DNA of 64,000 nt from Nematopogon swammerdamellus (GCA_946902875.1 OX336343.1:13141361-13205360); one strand, 5' to 3'; counted from the first letter of the stretch, positions 43,380 to 55,993 are shown. The notes: a model not told the origin generated them from the sequence alone. Program-made: numbers and translations.

Positions 43380-44310
43380 AGCCACGTAGATCCAGGTAAC
43401 CACATACAGTGCGCGTCATTGCGTGCTAGCCGACTTCATTCCGCATCCACACCACAAACGCGCGCTGTCATCTATAAAAGCGGAACTCAGTGAAACAAGA
43501 CTTCACTTCTTTTAAATAATTCTCCGCTACAAGCTAAAATATAACGCGCTCGATCTGCCGCCGTGAGTTTTACTAGTCTTCCTCGCGACCGTGCCACTGT
43601 CAACGAGCCGCGGCGCTGCACCACCGCCGTCGGTCACGCGTTGTCGAGCCCTCACTCACGGACGCCTGCAGCCGTGCAACACAGCGTGAGAGAGGAGTCC
43701 CCACAGCCAGGGTTACGGGTAACATTACAATCTCTTCAGCTCTGCCCTGCCTGTCGCTTGTGAGACACCGCCGGCCTAGCGGTTGTCGTTGCGCTTCACG
43801 CACAAAACGTATAACGCCCATGTGTGTTTTTCTCTCTTCCCATCCACAGGGCACCTTGATATGTGGGCATTATGTAATGTGGGTGTGTTTGTGTGTGTGT
43901 GTGTGTGCAGCTTCCACGTTTCCACGTTTCTACGTCTACACGTAGTCTCTTCTACGTTTCTACGTTGACTTCAACTTCCCTTCTACGTTCTCCGTCCAAG
44001 GACGCTTGCATCGCCTGCGACGGCATAGCCGGTACGAGCCACCTGGGCTCTACTCCTCGTCCGGCTGTTCCGAAGCAGGACATTGTGAAGAGGGTGGGGA
44101 ACGAGCTACGCGTCGGAGGCATCGTGTCGACCTCCCTGCGAAGACCTTCGTCTCCTCCTCCGAAGCTAAGTTCTCGGATAGAATTGTAGCTCTAATCGAT
44201 TAGCTCGGTCGTCACCCCTACGATGCTCAAGTGATTCTTATAACTCACACCCTGTCTTTTTATATAGTATTTTTGTGTTACAAGGAATAAACGATAACTT
44301 TAACTTTCTG
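43380..44310 (+). promoter_or_regulatory. TATA/initiator and poly(A)-signal pair, possible solo LTR or transcribed unit
   Basis: ctataaaag at 43,472 with ctcagtg ~15 bp further, then a GC-rich transcribed-looking region, a (tg)n run at 43,888-43,908 and aataaac at 44,285. This order could be a long solo LTR of a retrotransposon or a promoter-proximal exon. Neither clear TG...CA ends nor a target duplication could be fixed. Confidence 0.35.
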
Positions 44311-44370
44311 AGCCGTATTTTCTTATTTAACTTTTCTTATTTAATCTTTTTCGTCTCATACTCCACATAT

Positions 44371-44476
44371 TAGCATAACCAGAACTGAATTTTATTTAGC
44401 CTATCCTGTGTCTCGTATAGCTACATGTGCGTGTAGTAATTTTAATCGAATTTAGATGATCGGCTTAAATTTTATG
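44371..44476 (+). repeat. Diverged direct repeat (1 of 2)
   Basis: agcctatcctgtgtc and gatgatcgg are shared with 45,147-45,255 in the same orientation. The region between them (44,477-45,146) is non-coding, with a GC-rich ctcccccgcgccgc repeat at 45,045-45,070. Confidence 0.7.
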
Positions 44477-45146
44477 GAGGAAATTCATACAAACATATTC
44501 GCCTCGCCCCGCTGCCCCCCGCTGAGAGAAGCGCAGCGCTTCTCTCAAGACATTCTTATCGTCGTAACTTATAAACTATTTGTCCAAATTACTTAGTGTA
44601 ACAGCCAAAGTTTATCTACTTTAAATACCAGAAGCGATAAAAGTATGTATTTTAATAAGAATTAATTCAAAACTATAAAATGTGCATTGTAAATACAGTA
44701 TCCAATTTAAATGTATTTTTGGTTCACTATTTTGGCTATAGTGGCTTCCACATAAAAGGTAGATTATATTATGCTGTCGCGGACTTTTATTTAGAACTAT
44801 TTTAGAGCAACAACCTCACCATACACTATCTTCGTGTAACTCTAACGGTTTATGCAGCGCACGCCGAGATAGCTCTCAGAAGGCAGGATTTTTTTTCCGA
44901 TTTACTTGACATTTATCGATATTTGGGCAAATTTACACATGTCTTTATAAATTATAGCCTTTTTGACGTATAAGCTATAGTACTGTAAAAGAGGAATATA
45001 GTGCGGCTGCTCGGTTCGCTGTTGAGTTTATAGGCCGCGCCTCCCCCGCGCCGCCTCCCCCGCGCCGCCAACTGCCGCTCGCTCGGTAAATACCTATGTA
45101 TAGTACTAAGGCGCGCGGATTGAACATATCGGTTTGTATGGGAGCT

Positions 45147-45255
45147 ACATCTTAGCGTAACCGGAACTGAATTTGATGTAGCCTATCCTGTGTCCCATAT
45201 AGTTAAATGTGATTGTACAAAGTTTCATCGAATTCGGATGATCGGTTTAAGAGTT
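45147..45255 (+). repeat. Diverged direct repeat (2 of 2)
   Basis: Second copy: cttagcgtaaccggaactga and agcctatcctgtgtcccata. Resembles a conserved repeat tail. Confidence 0.7.
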
Positions 45256-45429
45256 ATACATACAGAAAAGATTTCTAAAAATCGTCAATTTAGCTTTAGT
45301 ATCATACATAGAGGCTACAAACTCAATATTTCCTAAAACAAAGTAACTTACTCCATGACCATCCCTTACAGATTTATTATTAGTATTGATTGATTGATGA
45401 TATGATAGACTTGTAACATTCAAAGATAG

Positions 45430-45635
45430 GCACAACCACGCAACTCGAGCCAGCCCATACCTGTTAGTAGTTCCGAAACATCACCTTGCGTCCTTTGAAG
45501 GCAGCTTCAAGTACGCCGCGACCAAGTGTTGGAACAATATACCACCCATAAAGCTACTTACACGACTGAGCACCTTTCGGGAGAAATGTAAAAGAGCCCT
45601 ACTTGAATCACAGAAAAATGGGAAGTGGTAAAAAT
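45430..45635 (+). pseudogene. LINE reverse transcriptase C-terminal remnant
   Basis: The frame reads FEGSFKYAATKCWNNIP and LLTRLSTFREKCKRALL before a stop. A small basic W-N-x-I/L-P segment like this closes Jockey/CR1-group LINE proteins. No RT core is present, so this is a 5'-truncated insertion whose AT-rich tail runs to about 45,760. Confidence 0.55.
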
Positions 45636-45735
45636 TTAAATCAAAATGAAGGACCCGCCCGATACTGTTAGTTTTAGTATGTATAATTTGTATACTCTGT
45701 TTGTTTTAAGTTTTTTAGTTTTGTGTCTATGTTGA

Positions 45736-46887
45736 TTGTCTATATTCTTGTGTAACTATAGGTATATTTATCAAAAGGCGAGAATAGCCAAACGATGTAT
45801 ACTCAAAGACTCCAATGATAGCGCTATTCAAGCCTTACCCAACACATCACTATCAGATGAACTGGAATCGAGACTCGACTTCTACAAATCATTCCAAGTT
45901 GGTACACGCACCAATAGATCTGGATTGGGCATAGAAACAGCAAAGTCTGATAAAGAAATACTGAAAGGTTTTGCTCAGGAGGACATGGAACAAGGCCTCA
46001 AACTTCACGCCTTAATCCTAGAAATGCAGAATGATTGGCTAACAGTGGGTGACTTCTGCATCCCTCCTGCATTGAAGTGGAAATCCATAATATACAACTG
46101 GTCCCCTGAGCTGCTTAAGTTCTACTTAAATGCATTCCAGCTTACTCTCCCCGACCCGAGTAACCTAGTTAGATGGGGGAAATCTACAAATAGACTATGC
46201 CCGTCATGTAAGGAGTTCGTAGGCACGGCCAAACATTTGTTATGCGGATGCAAAATACTACTTGAGCGAGGCCAGTATTCCTACCGTCATGATAAAGTCC
46301 CCCAAATCATCAGAGAGGCCATCAACCTGTCAATTGCACGGACCAGGAAAGGGCAAACCAGTAGCGGCTTCCAGATGGTCAACTTTGTGAAACCTGGAGC
46401 CAATAAGCTGCCCAAAGATAGGACTAAACCTTCTTCAATTTTGGGAGCAGCAAAGGATTGGGAATTGTTGATGGACACACATGAGAAGCATTACCAAATG
46501 CCTTCGGAAATCTGTACCACAGCATTAAGACCGGATATACTCATATTCTCAAAAGCGACAAAGCATGTAGTACTTGTTGAACTTACAGTTCCATGGGAAA
46601 GTAACATACCGAAGGACCACAACATCAAACTTAACAAGTACTGCAACTTAGTAGACCGGATTGTGAGAAACGGATTCAAGACTGATCTCTTCGCTGTGGA
46701 AGTCGGAGCAAGAGGACTACCAGCGAAGTCGCTCTACAGTCTCTTCAAGAATCTAGGGCTCCCAAGATCGACGCTAAGCTCATATATGGAGAGAGCTTCG
46801 AAAACGTCACTGGAAGCATCCTACAGAATATGGATAGGTAGAGAGAGGGAGGTCGAGAGCGGGACTGGTGGTTTCCCCGCGTCCTAG
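45736..46887 (+). pseudogene. Retroelement C-terminal zinc knuckle and restriction-like nuclease
   Basis: About 360 uninterrupted codons starting mid-protein (from roughly KARIAKRCILKD). A cysteine cluster LCPSCKEFVGTAKHLLCGC is followed by RPDILIFS, VVLVELTVPWE and GARGLPAKSLYSL. That is the RPD...E-L-T-V-P arrangement of PD-(D/E)XK-like domains at the C-terminus of some retroelement polyproteins. RT motifs upstream are missing. It is a different subfamily from the R4/Dong-like nuclease at 24 kb and from the 3.5/58 kb type. Absence of stops suggests a fairly recent 5'-truncated insertion. Confidence 0.65.
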
Positions 46888-47940
46888 TCAACGCAGACTA
46901 GCTGACGAGGGCTTGAAGCGAGCCGAAACGTGAAGCATGCGCGGGAAATTTAGAGTGGCCACTCGCTAGTCCCGGCCTCGATTAATACCCTCCTCTACTG
47001 CCGATGGGCCCGGATATGTTCGGTGAAGCCATCGCAAGCTTAGATCCACACCTTCCCTCTAGTTGTAAATTTGTTTTGTTCTCTATCTCGGCCATGTTAT
47101 TATTATTTGATTACCTCTGGTAGGTTGCGGCTGAAAAACAGCGTCAGCTGGGCCCAATCCTAGCTAGGCGTATGCTGAGCCGCTACCTATTTACATATTG
47201 CACTTAGGTTAAGATGAAATGTATTTCTTTAAATGTAAGAACAATGTAAAAGGTGTATTTGTGTAAATAAAAATATTTTATTCTTATTCTTATTTTATTC
47301 TCACTCCGTAAAAGATAAAGCCGACCTTCTGGTATCTCTTTTTGCGGGGAATTCCCACCTGGACGATTGGGGAGCTTCTCCTCCATCAATACCAAGGCAC
47401 AGATTACTTAAGGTGTGAGAACTCCATGCCAGAAGTACAGTTCCGACAGAGAACTGTGCGGAAGGAGCTTCTTGCCCTAGATGTTCAACCCGACCAATTA
47501 ACATCACCTTACGACTTATGTCATGTATTATGTGATTACATATGTAATACAAGCTACATATTTATTATTATCAACTCACCCGTCTTTCACGTCCTTCAGT
47601 TTTAAAAGCTTTGTAGGAATACCTAGAAGCCAGCGTGAATAACGATCGTATTCTTATAGTGAGCCAATAATTTCCTTTCCTTCGAATAAATATTCTGAAA
47701 ATATTATCCTTTCTAGATGTTTAACTTTTCATTAAAGCCAATGGAAAATTTGTCCTAAGGAAAATATTCAGTAGAAGACTGAATACCTAGCTACGTATGT
47801 ATATTCAAAAGTATATTTAAACTTATTACCTGTGACCCCGAACGTTCTTCTAATATTTTTTTTTATAGAAAGCGCGAATGTGGCGACGAGCTACCCTTAA
47901 GGTGTCTAAAGACGCCCATGGATATTGGGTCTGAATTCTA
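46888..47940. other. 3' tail of the nuclease fragment and non-coding DNA
   Basis: The GC-richer stretch to ~47,200 (acgagggcttgaagcgagcc) is probably the 3' UTR of the preceding element, ending near the (ttattc)n run at 47,270-47,300. After that a repeat shared with 40,948 lies at 47,486-47,540. No gene is seen. Confidence 0.5.
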
Positions 47941-47948
47941 GATAGTAA

Positions 47949-50244
47949 GTGGAAGAGATGTTGAAGAGGTTGTGGAAGAGACCCCAACGGAAGTGGACCT
48001 GGGAAAGTCCCGATGGTGGGACAAAAAATGAGATTGACTTCATCCTGGCGGACAAAAAGCGAATATTTGGAGATGTCTCAGTGCTAAACCGGTTTAAGAC
48101 TGGAAGCGATCACAGACTTGCACGAGGCACTCTAAATATTAACTACAAGCTTGAACGGTCCCGTCTGATGAAGTCAACTCTCCGCCCAAATCTGCTCCAA
48201 GTCTCACAGAGCTCTGACAGCTTCGAGCTAGAGCTTAAAAATAGAATCGATTTGCTGGAAACCACAACGGACGTTGATGAGATGACCAACAATCTGGTGC
48301 AGGTCGTTCGAGAAGTGGGCTGCAAACATTTTAGAAATCAGCACAAGGGGAAACAGTCGAAACTTTCGAGTGAGACACTGGAAGCGATGAGACAGAGACG
48401 CGAGGCAATAGTTGATTCGTCAGGTCTTCGGGCTCAAAATGCCAAAATAAAGAAGCTGATACGACGCGACCTTCGCCTGCACAATACACGCCGTGTGTAT
48501 GAGGCGATAGAGCAGAATAAGGGCTCCAAAGTGTTCGTGCAGCAACTGGGCAGAAGCCACCTGACGAAACTTAAAACTGCAGATGGTCGAGCTGTCTCAT
48601 CGAAGCCAGAACTACTCACAGAAGTCGAAAAGTTCTACGAACGGCTATATGACTCACGAGCAGCTGCTCCTACAGTCCCCGACAAAGACGACCGACGAGC
48701 CAGATTAACCCGCCACTACACGGAGGATATCCCAGACGTCAACATGGGCGAGATCAGGATTGCTCTAGAGCAGCTTAAAAATAACAAGGCTCCTGGTGAA
48801 GACGGAGTTACCACAGAGCTTCTCAGAGCCGGGGGGACAACGGTCCTCAAGGAACTACAGAGGCTCTTCAACTCTGTCATACACGGTGGCATTACGCCAG
48901 AGTCGTGGAACAGGAGTGTGGTCGTATTGTTCTTCAAGAAAGGAGACAAAGCCTTGTTGAAGAACTATAGGCCCATCTCGCTCCTGAGCCACGTATATAA
49001 GCTGTTCTCGAGAGTCCTCACCAATCGTCTCGCCCGAAGGTTCGACGACCACCAGCCGCCAGAGCAGGCCGGGTTTCGGAGGGGTTACAGTACCGTAGAC
49101 CACATCCACACCTTACGGCAGATTATACAGAAGTCCGAAGAGTATAATCGGCCACTGTGTCTCGCTTTTGTGGACTACGAGAAAGCCTTTGACTCTATCG
49201 AAACCTGGGCTGTTATGGAATCCTTACAGCGATGCCAAACCGATTGGCGATACATTGAGGTGCTGAAATGTCTCTATAGTGCCGCGACAATGACCGTGCA
49301 AATACAGGACCAGCAGACGAAACCTATCCAATTGCATCGTGGAGTCAGGCAGGGAGACGTTATATCTCCGAAACTGTTTATGAATGCATTGGAAGATATA
49401 TTCAAGCTGCTGGATTGGGAAAAGCACGGCATTAATATTAACGGCGAGTACATTTCACACCTACGTTTCGCGGATGACATAGTCGTGATAGGCGAATCGC
49501 TGGAGGAGTTGAATCACATGCTGAACGGCCTCAATGTCGCCTCCCGCCGAGTCGGCCTCGGGATGAATTTGGATAAGACGAAAGTCATGTTCAACGAACA
49601 CGTCGTCCCGGGGCACGTAACAGTTGGAGAGGCGACCCTCGAAGTTGTGCAGAACTATGTCTATCTTGGACAAACCATCCAACTAGGGAAGCACAACTTT
49701 GACAAGGAGGCCAACAGAAGGATTCAGCTAGGCTGGGCGGCATTTGGGAAACCCCGCCACATCTTTTCATCCTCCATCCCACAGTCATTGAAGACGAAGG
49801 TCTTCAATCAGTGCGTTCTGCCGGTAATGACGTACGGAGCGGAAACGTGGACCCTGACGATGGGCCTGGTCCACAAATTTAAAGTCGCTCAGCGAGCTAT
49901 GGAAAGAGCAATGCTCGGCATTTCTTTGACCGATAAAATCCGTAACGACGTGATACGTCAAAGAACTAAGGTAGTCGACATTGCTAAGAAAATAAGCAAG
50001 CTGAAGTGGCAGTGGGCTGGGCACATCTGTCGTAGACCCGACAACCGATGGGGTAGACGGGTGCTCGAATGGAGGCCACGCACAAGCAAACGTAGCGTGG
50101 GACGCCCCCCGGCTAGGTGGACAGATGACCTAAAAAAGGTAGCCGGGAGTGGATGGATGAGAAGAGCGGAAGACCGCGTGTGGTGGCGTGCCTTGGGAGA
50201 GGCCTATGTCCAGCAGTGGACCGATACAGGCTGATGATGATGAA
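47949..50244 (+). mobile_element. RTE-clade LINE, 5' truncated, open RT frame of 761 codons
   Basis: The open frame begins within the apurinic endonuclease domain (NEIDFILADKK, then GSDHRLARG). It continues through RT motifs (NNKAPGEDGVTTELLR, FFKKGDKALLKNYRPISLL, AFVDYEKAFDS, LHRGVRQGDVISPKLF, FADDIVVIGES) to the C-terminal WAGHICRR...GRPPARWTDDL. It closes at 50,232-50,234 and is followed by tgatgatgatga, the short repeat tail typical of RTE elements. The frame is completely open, so insertion is recent, but the endonuclease N-terminus and 5' part are missing; the first codon of the open frame is GTG, so there is no native start. Confidence 0.9.
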
Positions 50245-50755
50245 GTGGAAGATGTTTTATCAGTTCGGTTCGGACTTACACGTCTGAAGACAAATGTACA
50301 GACAGGCCGGAGACTGGAGGACTATAAGATCCTAAAGGTCTTAGTGCATAAAAAATTCACAGATCTCGTGCATTACACTACCTTCGAGGTACGTTGAAAA
50401 TGAACTCAACAAAATAAAAAAAAATGTATTACATTTATATATTTTTTATAATTTTTCAAAAACACAAGCAACTTAAAAATGTAAACTAAAATTTAGACAG
50501 AAAAAGAGATAAGCTTGACATTATGTCTAACTAAAGTAACAAATTAATAAATATCAAATATAAAAATATAATCCTTCCGGCTTTATAATCAGGACCCTGG
50601 AAATCATATATGACTAGAGTACATGCGAAGACAAATCCAACGAGCCCAAACATGACGGATTTATCATGTGTAGTTTAGGAGTTCCTATGGCTTCCTTCCA
50701 GCTCCATCATCAGAACCCAACTAACAAACTAACAAAGTCACCCATTCCTTTCTCT
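50245..50755. other. Non-coding stretch with repeat fragments
   Basis: Contains the inverted counterpart of 1,283-1,400 (catgatgtgtag-like block at 50,625-50,720). The 69-codon frame overlapping the RTE tail is unsupported. Confidence 0.45.
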
Positions 50756-51520
50756 CAAAGTCATACCTTTCTCTGTAAGGTTATGGAGCGCATTATCAAT
50801 GCGCGCTCATGAAGTACCTAGAGACGAATGACCTCATCAGCGATCGGCTATACGGCTTCCGGCCAAAATGATCTGCTGGTGATCTCCTAGCGTACGTCAC
50901 TCACCTTTGGGGGGAATCGCTTGACGGTCATGGTGAATCCTTGGCAATTGGCCTTGATATTGCCAAGGCATTTGATCGGGTTTGGCACGAGTCGCTCTTG
51001 GGCAAATTGCAAATTTCAGGTCCTAGTGGACGGTTGCTCGTCGGACGCCATGTCAGTGAATGCCGGCGTACCACAAGGATCTGTGTTGTCACCCACGCTG
51101 TTTCTTCTGCATATCAATGATATGCTGTCTCTGGGCAACATACATTGTTATGCAGATGACAGTACGCCACACGGATCCTACACCAGTCACCCTTCAGCCA
51201 GTCGGGATATTGTGGATGAGAAGAGGCGGAGACTTGTGTCTGAGCTCGAACACACACTCGGCTCTATTTCCGAATGGGGCCGTAGCAATTTCGTCGAGTT
51301 CAACGCTTCAAAGACATAAGTTTGCGCGTTCAGTGCGAAGAGAGCGGCGTTCACACCGGCTCCTTCATTCCAAGGCACGTCGCTTAAATTAAGCGAACAC
51401 CTCGGGGTCCTCTGAGTCGAACTGACGCATGACCTGAACTTTCGTCGCCATATAGAGGGGAAGGCCAAGCTGGCTTCTAAAAAGCTGGGCGTACTCGGGC
51501 GGTTCATCTTGCCTAGATCA
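50756..51520 (+). pseudogene. CR1/Jockey-group LINE RT fragment
   Basis: Successive frames give KVMERIINARLMKYLE, LISDRLYGFR, AIGLDIAKAFDRVWHESL, VNAGVPQGSVLSPTLFLLHI and HCYADDSTPHG, i.e. RT motifs through the catalytic YADD. Stops and frameshifts are frequent (for example the stop in the YGFR region). The fragment is cut at ~51,520 by another LINE. A piece continuing the same family (thumb/C-terminal part) appears at 63,636-63,812. Confidence 0.8.
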
Positions 51521-53930
51521 CTTCATGATAAAAACCAAACACACAGTAAATGCAGTTATCTGTGAAACTGCTATTACTGACCACTTCCCCATATTACTCA
51601 GCATAGAGAAACATGTAAAGATATTACCAAACAAGACACAGACAACTACAAAACTTGACTATGATGGACTACTCACAGAAATACAATCAGTAGATTGGAG
51701 TGAGCTTTACAGTATCACTGACACAGACGTAGCATTTAACAATTTTACAAAGACTATGCAATCGTTAATAGAACATCACCAGACCAACACAACAACGCGA
51801 GCTAAATATATAAACGGGCGACCGTGGATCACACCTAGTATAGTTTGCTGCATCAGAAAGAGAGACAAGCTGCACAAAAAAATCTTACAAAAGCCTAATA
51901 ACGTGGAACTGAGTGACCACTATAGGAGATATCGTAATATATGCTCAAAAGTCACCAAACGCGCCAGAATCTTATTTTTTTTAAATAAAATAATGGGAAA
52001 TATACGTAACCCTAGAAAATGCTCGGATGCACTAAGAGAATTCACAGACGGTAGCAAATTAAAAACGATAAGTTCCAAAATCTGGTAAACACTATCCACT
52101 GATCACGCAAATCCCTTGGATAAGGTAAACGAATTTTTCGTCAACGTAGGTCAACAATTGGCAACATCCTTACTACAAAAAACTAACACTACTGTTGAGG
52201 AACTTTGCAATCACTTACAACCGGAAACTCTTGCTCCCGTACAGCAACTGCTCCTCAGACCCACAACACCAGAAGAGATAGGTAAGATTGTGGTAAGATT
52301 GTTTCCCACCTCAAGCCAAGCAATGCTGTGGGCTGTGATGGAGTATCTACTAAAGTTATCAAACATGTTAGGGACATTGTCGTCGCGCCCCTGGCTTATC
52401 TGTGTAACATGAGTATGTCAACTGGTATATTTCCGGATGGTCTGTAAAGCGCTGTATTGGTGCCCATATATTAAGGAGGTGGAGGAGATAACATTAGTAA
52501 CTTCAGACCAATATCCCTACTGAGTGTGATTTCAAAGGTTCTCGAAAAAATTGTTAAAATAAGGTTAGTGGAATATTTAGAACTGAATAATCTTATATCC
52601 GACAATCAATATGGGTTCCGGGCGGGTCTCAGTACGGAGGATGCTATCCTGAGGGTAACTGAATTTGTCAGCAATTGCTTAGACAAAGATAAAAAATGCA
52701 TAGGTGTATTCCTAGACCTGGCTAAGGCTTTCGACACGGTGGCTTTACCTATGCTTTTAAAAAATATGGAAATTCTCGGAATTGAAGGTCTAACGCTGTC
52801 CTGGTTAAAATCATATCTCACTAACAGACGGCAGAGAGTAAAATCTAAAGCCGGTTCCTCGAATTTCCTGCCAATAACATATGGTGTCCCCCAGGGTAGC
52901 GTCCTTGGGCCAGTCCTGTTCTTAATTTACATTGATGAACTCTGCAGGCTACATCTAGCTAACGGCACGGCAATCACGTTTGCGGATGACACAGTGCTCC
53001 TTTTTAAAGGTGATAATTGGTGGCACACCTTCGACATTGCACAGAAAGGCCTGGATCAAGCCATGGGGTGGTTGGATGCGAATGTCCTTACCATGAATAA
53101 GTACATGCCTTTCTCAATCACTGGGAGGAGTAAACCTGGCAACTTGTATCAGCTAATTGCTCACTCCACAAAAGAGTGAGGAAGAATACACCTTGATGAT
53201 GATTGTGGATGTGACAGGCTGATGCAGGTTGACAATCTGCGATACCTGGGAGTGCTTGTGGATCTTCATCTTACTTGGAAAGCACACATTGTGGCGCTGA
53301 GAGGCAGAGTCCGCAAGCTGGTGTACTTCTTTAAAGAAATACGCGAGGTTGCGGATGAAACTTTGAAATGCTCCGTCTATTTTGCGCTGTGTCACACAAT
53401 ACTCACATATGGCAACTTGGCTTGGGGTGGAGCGGGTAAGACAGCGCTTGGTTCCCTGGAGAGGGCACAAAAATCTGTTCTAAAAGTAATGAGCCATAAA
53501 CCCTTTCGCTATCCCTCTGCAGCACTCTTCAAGGAGAGCCAAGTATTGGACGTAAGACAGTCCTACATGCTGAGACTCGCGTCCTACTTCCACACCCGTA
53601 CCCATCTCCACATACCTATTACGCACAAACACGAAACACGACTACGACGACAGGATACTCTCACCAAACAAACCCATCACACAAAATTTTTCCGACAATC
53701 ACACATTTACCTGGCCCCCCATCTTTATAATAAAATACCGCAAATGCTTAAGGTGATATTAATGCAGAAACATCTAGTTTTTGATCTAATTTACTGGCGA
53801 AACCGCTGAAGTAAGGTATTTGTAAACTTCAACAATATAATCTACAACTCTTCATTAAATGATGTGACGATGGAAAACGTGAAACAATAAAATAACACGA
53901 CACAATAAAATAATTTGTAAACCTTCGATT
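51521..53930 (+). pseudogene. Second Jockey/CR1-group LINE, inserted, with several stops
   Basis: Starts inside the endonuclease end (AITDHFPILLSI). It passes an inter-domain region (RPWITPSIVCCIRKRDKLHKK, shown in part), then RT motifs (FRPISLLSVISKVLEK, YGFRAGLSTEDAI, GVFLDLAKAFDTV, YGVPQGSVLGPVLFLIYI, FADDTVLL) and a C-terminal domain (DNLRYLGVLVD, TYGNLAWGG). In-frame stops occur at 52,086 and 53,177, and at least one frameshift at ~52,400. The element ends with aataaaata repeats at 53,887-53,912. Confidence 0.82.
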
Positions 53931-54321
53931 ATTTCTTATTTTTTATATTGCCGACAAAACTTACCCCAAAACATTATGATAATTTTTTTGCCAGTTCGGA
54001 TGAACGATATCTAATTTTGTGTCGATGGATATCTCTGTAAAGTTAATAGATTTTGTAAAAAAAAAATTAACGTTTTCATGTAGATTTGATCAGACACGCC
54101 CAACATTAGCTTGCGCGCTCACACCTGGCGTCGTCACGCTCTCTCCTAACTATGACTATATTGGCGTCCTGTTTCCGTGTTGGGACTGGGGAGGAGAGGA
54201 CGGCAGTCGTGTGGATTAGCTGCGGCGGAGCGCACGCAGCCCGCCGCAGCACGGCTCCTGACCACCGCACGCCCGCCTGCGCGCCGCACGGCTCCCGGCA
54301 GCCGCAGCTACCTAACTAGAA
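53931..54321. other. GC-rich stretch upstream of the Mutator-like gene
   Basis: 54,195-54,305 is CpG-rich (gccgcagcacggctcc twice), like the stretches at 33.2 and 63.0 kb. Could be the promoter or terminal region of the Mutator-like element; nothing decisive. Confidence 0.4.
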
Positions 54322-54750
54322 ATGGGGAAACAAAATAAAAACATTATGATGAAACGCGAGAAGAAGAAATATTTACGGAATAAAGGAATTCGCCTAAATG
54401 AAATCAAGAAACAGAATAGTTGGCCACCGGCGGCGGCGGCGATCCCGGCGCGTTCCCTACTACAATCAACACCTTCGTTGGCGAAGCCGCGCGCCGGTGC
54501 CAGTGTCGAGATCTGCTGAGCCGCTGCTGCTGTTGCTGCCACGATCAGATCAGAACCACCTCATACCTCGCTGCCTCTGCCGCCGCGCCGGCGGCGGCGG
54601 CGCCGGTGTTAGCCGAGCCGCTGCCGTTGCTGCTGCCACGGTCAGAACCACCTCAGAACCCGCTGCCTCCGCCGCCGCCGCCTTCGATGACACCTCCAAT
54701 ATCGCTGTCAACGCCACCACCACCGCCGAACACAAAAATGTACATGTAAT
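54322..54750 (+). pseudogene. Probable exon 1 of a Mutator-like transposase gene
   Basis: ATG 54,322 opens a very basic N-terminus (KREKKKYLRNKGIRLNEIKK), then an Ala/Pro-rich region readable in all three frames (for example PPPPPPPSMTPP). A lysine-rich start and low-complexity linker are typical of the N-terminal part of Mutator-like proteins in insects as I recall. Phase is lost in the proline region. A donor such as gtacat|gtaatt near 54,743 would connect to the acceptor at 55,195. The link to the next exon is inference from order, orientation and splice signals. Confidence 0.45.
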
Positions 54751-55195
54751 TTAATTTTATACCTTACTATTTTATTTGATAATCAGTAGGTATTACCTAC
54801 ATGATTGTTTGTTTACATACATAAGTTTCGTTACAGTTTTAACTAATTATCAAACTCCTTCCAATACCCTATCCTTACTTATCAAACTCAGAGAAAGAAA
54901 GCGGTGCGGTCCCCCTGCACACGTAAGCTCGAACCCGCACCTCTTTAGATCGAAGCTCTAGGCGACGAGCGATTATAACCACTAAATATTCGAATGCAAA
55001 ATAACTACAAAACGTATTACCAAAGAAAGACAGAAGGTTGATTTTTATGAAAAATTCAATATTGCATAGAGTAATGTAAAAAACGTATAAACAAATGCGG
55101 TCAGTCCTAGCCTAGGGTTTTAAATGATCTAATTCAGTAGAAATAAATATTATTTATTATTAAAACATTTATAATTATATGTTTTGGTTTTTTAC

Positions 55196-55437
55196 AGGTC
55201 ATCACCGGACGTGACAGGGGAAAAAATTACATAATTGAAGGCAGGAGATTGGTAGATTTACAACATCTAATTGATTGTTTAAAAATCATATCTGGACACA
55301 AAGCACTTGCTAACTGTAGGTTACAATCCATGAGCGTAATATCGGAAAGAAAAATAGGACTAAATTTAATTATTGTATTAGGCTGTAACATGTGTAATCA
55401 AAAATTCACAGTTGATACTTGCATAAAAAAATAGGTA
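55196..55437 (+). pseudogene. Mutator-like transposase, N-terminal domain piece
   Basis: After a clear acceptor (ttttttacag at 55,187-55,196) the frame reads EGRRLVDLQHLIDCLK, KALANCRLQSM, ISERKIGLNLIIVL and CNMCNQKFTVDT. The cysteine-containing segment and its order correspond to the region just before the Mutator-like transposase domain in insect proteins. The reading stops at the edge of the palindromic MITE (55,431) and continues in register of content at 56,872, so one gene is split by ~1.43 kb of inserted DNA. Confidence 0.65.
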
Positions 55438-55993
55438 AAAAAACGTTTAAGTTAAACGGTTTTATTAAAAACAACAGCTGTACAAAAAACTAGAAAAAAA
55501 AACATCACATGTACAAAAAGCTAGAAAATAATAAGGACACAAGCCTGGGCCTTCTTAAGATTTTACGTCTGGGTAAGAAATCGTGAATTACTAGCGTGCT
55601 GTCTTCTCATGTCAGATGCCAAAGAGCACTTTGTGTCGCTGCGTCAGCGGAATAAGTAATAAATTGAGACTTTTAACAGACTAATATAAAAACGTGGGGC
55701 GCATGTTATTACGCATATTATACGCCCCACGTTTTTATATTAGTCTGTTAAAAGTCTCAATTTATTACTTATTCCGCTGACGCAGCGACACAAAGTGCCC
55801 TTTGGCATCTGACATGAGAAGACAGCACGCTAGTATTGCACGATTTCTTACCCAGACGTAAAATCTTAAGAAGGCCCAGGTTTGTGTCCTTATTATTTTC
55901 TAGCTTTTTGTACAGGTGATGTTTTTTTTCTTGTTTTTTGTACAGCTGTTGTTTTTTAATAAAACCGTTTAACTTAAAAGTTGTTTTACCAAT
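55431..55993. mobile_element. Near-perfect palindromic MITE, arms ~270 bp
   Basis: The left arm (about 55,431-55,697) and right arm (about 55,719-55,993) are almost exact reverse complements; both include ccgtttaac near the outer end and cgtggggcg / cgccccacg near the centre. The spacer is ~20 bp (catgttattacgcatattata). A half copy corresponding to spacer plus right arm begins at 63,814 and runs to the end of the window. No ORF. Confidence 0.9.

Noticed and set aside
43563..44203. Overlapping plus/minus ORFs of 60-100 codons as a host gene
   Set aside because: No consistent frame, no motif; the stretch is better described as a possible LTR or untranslated exon.
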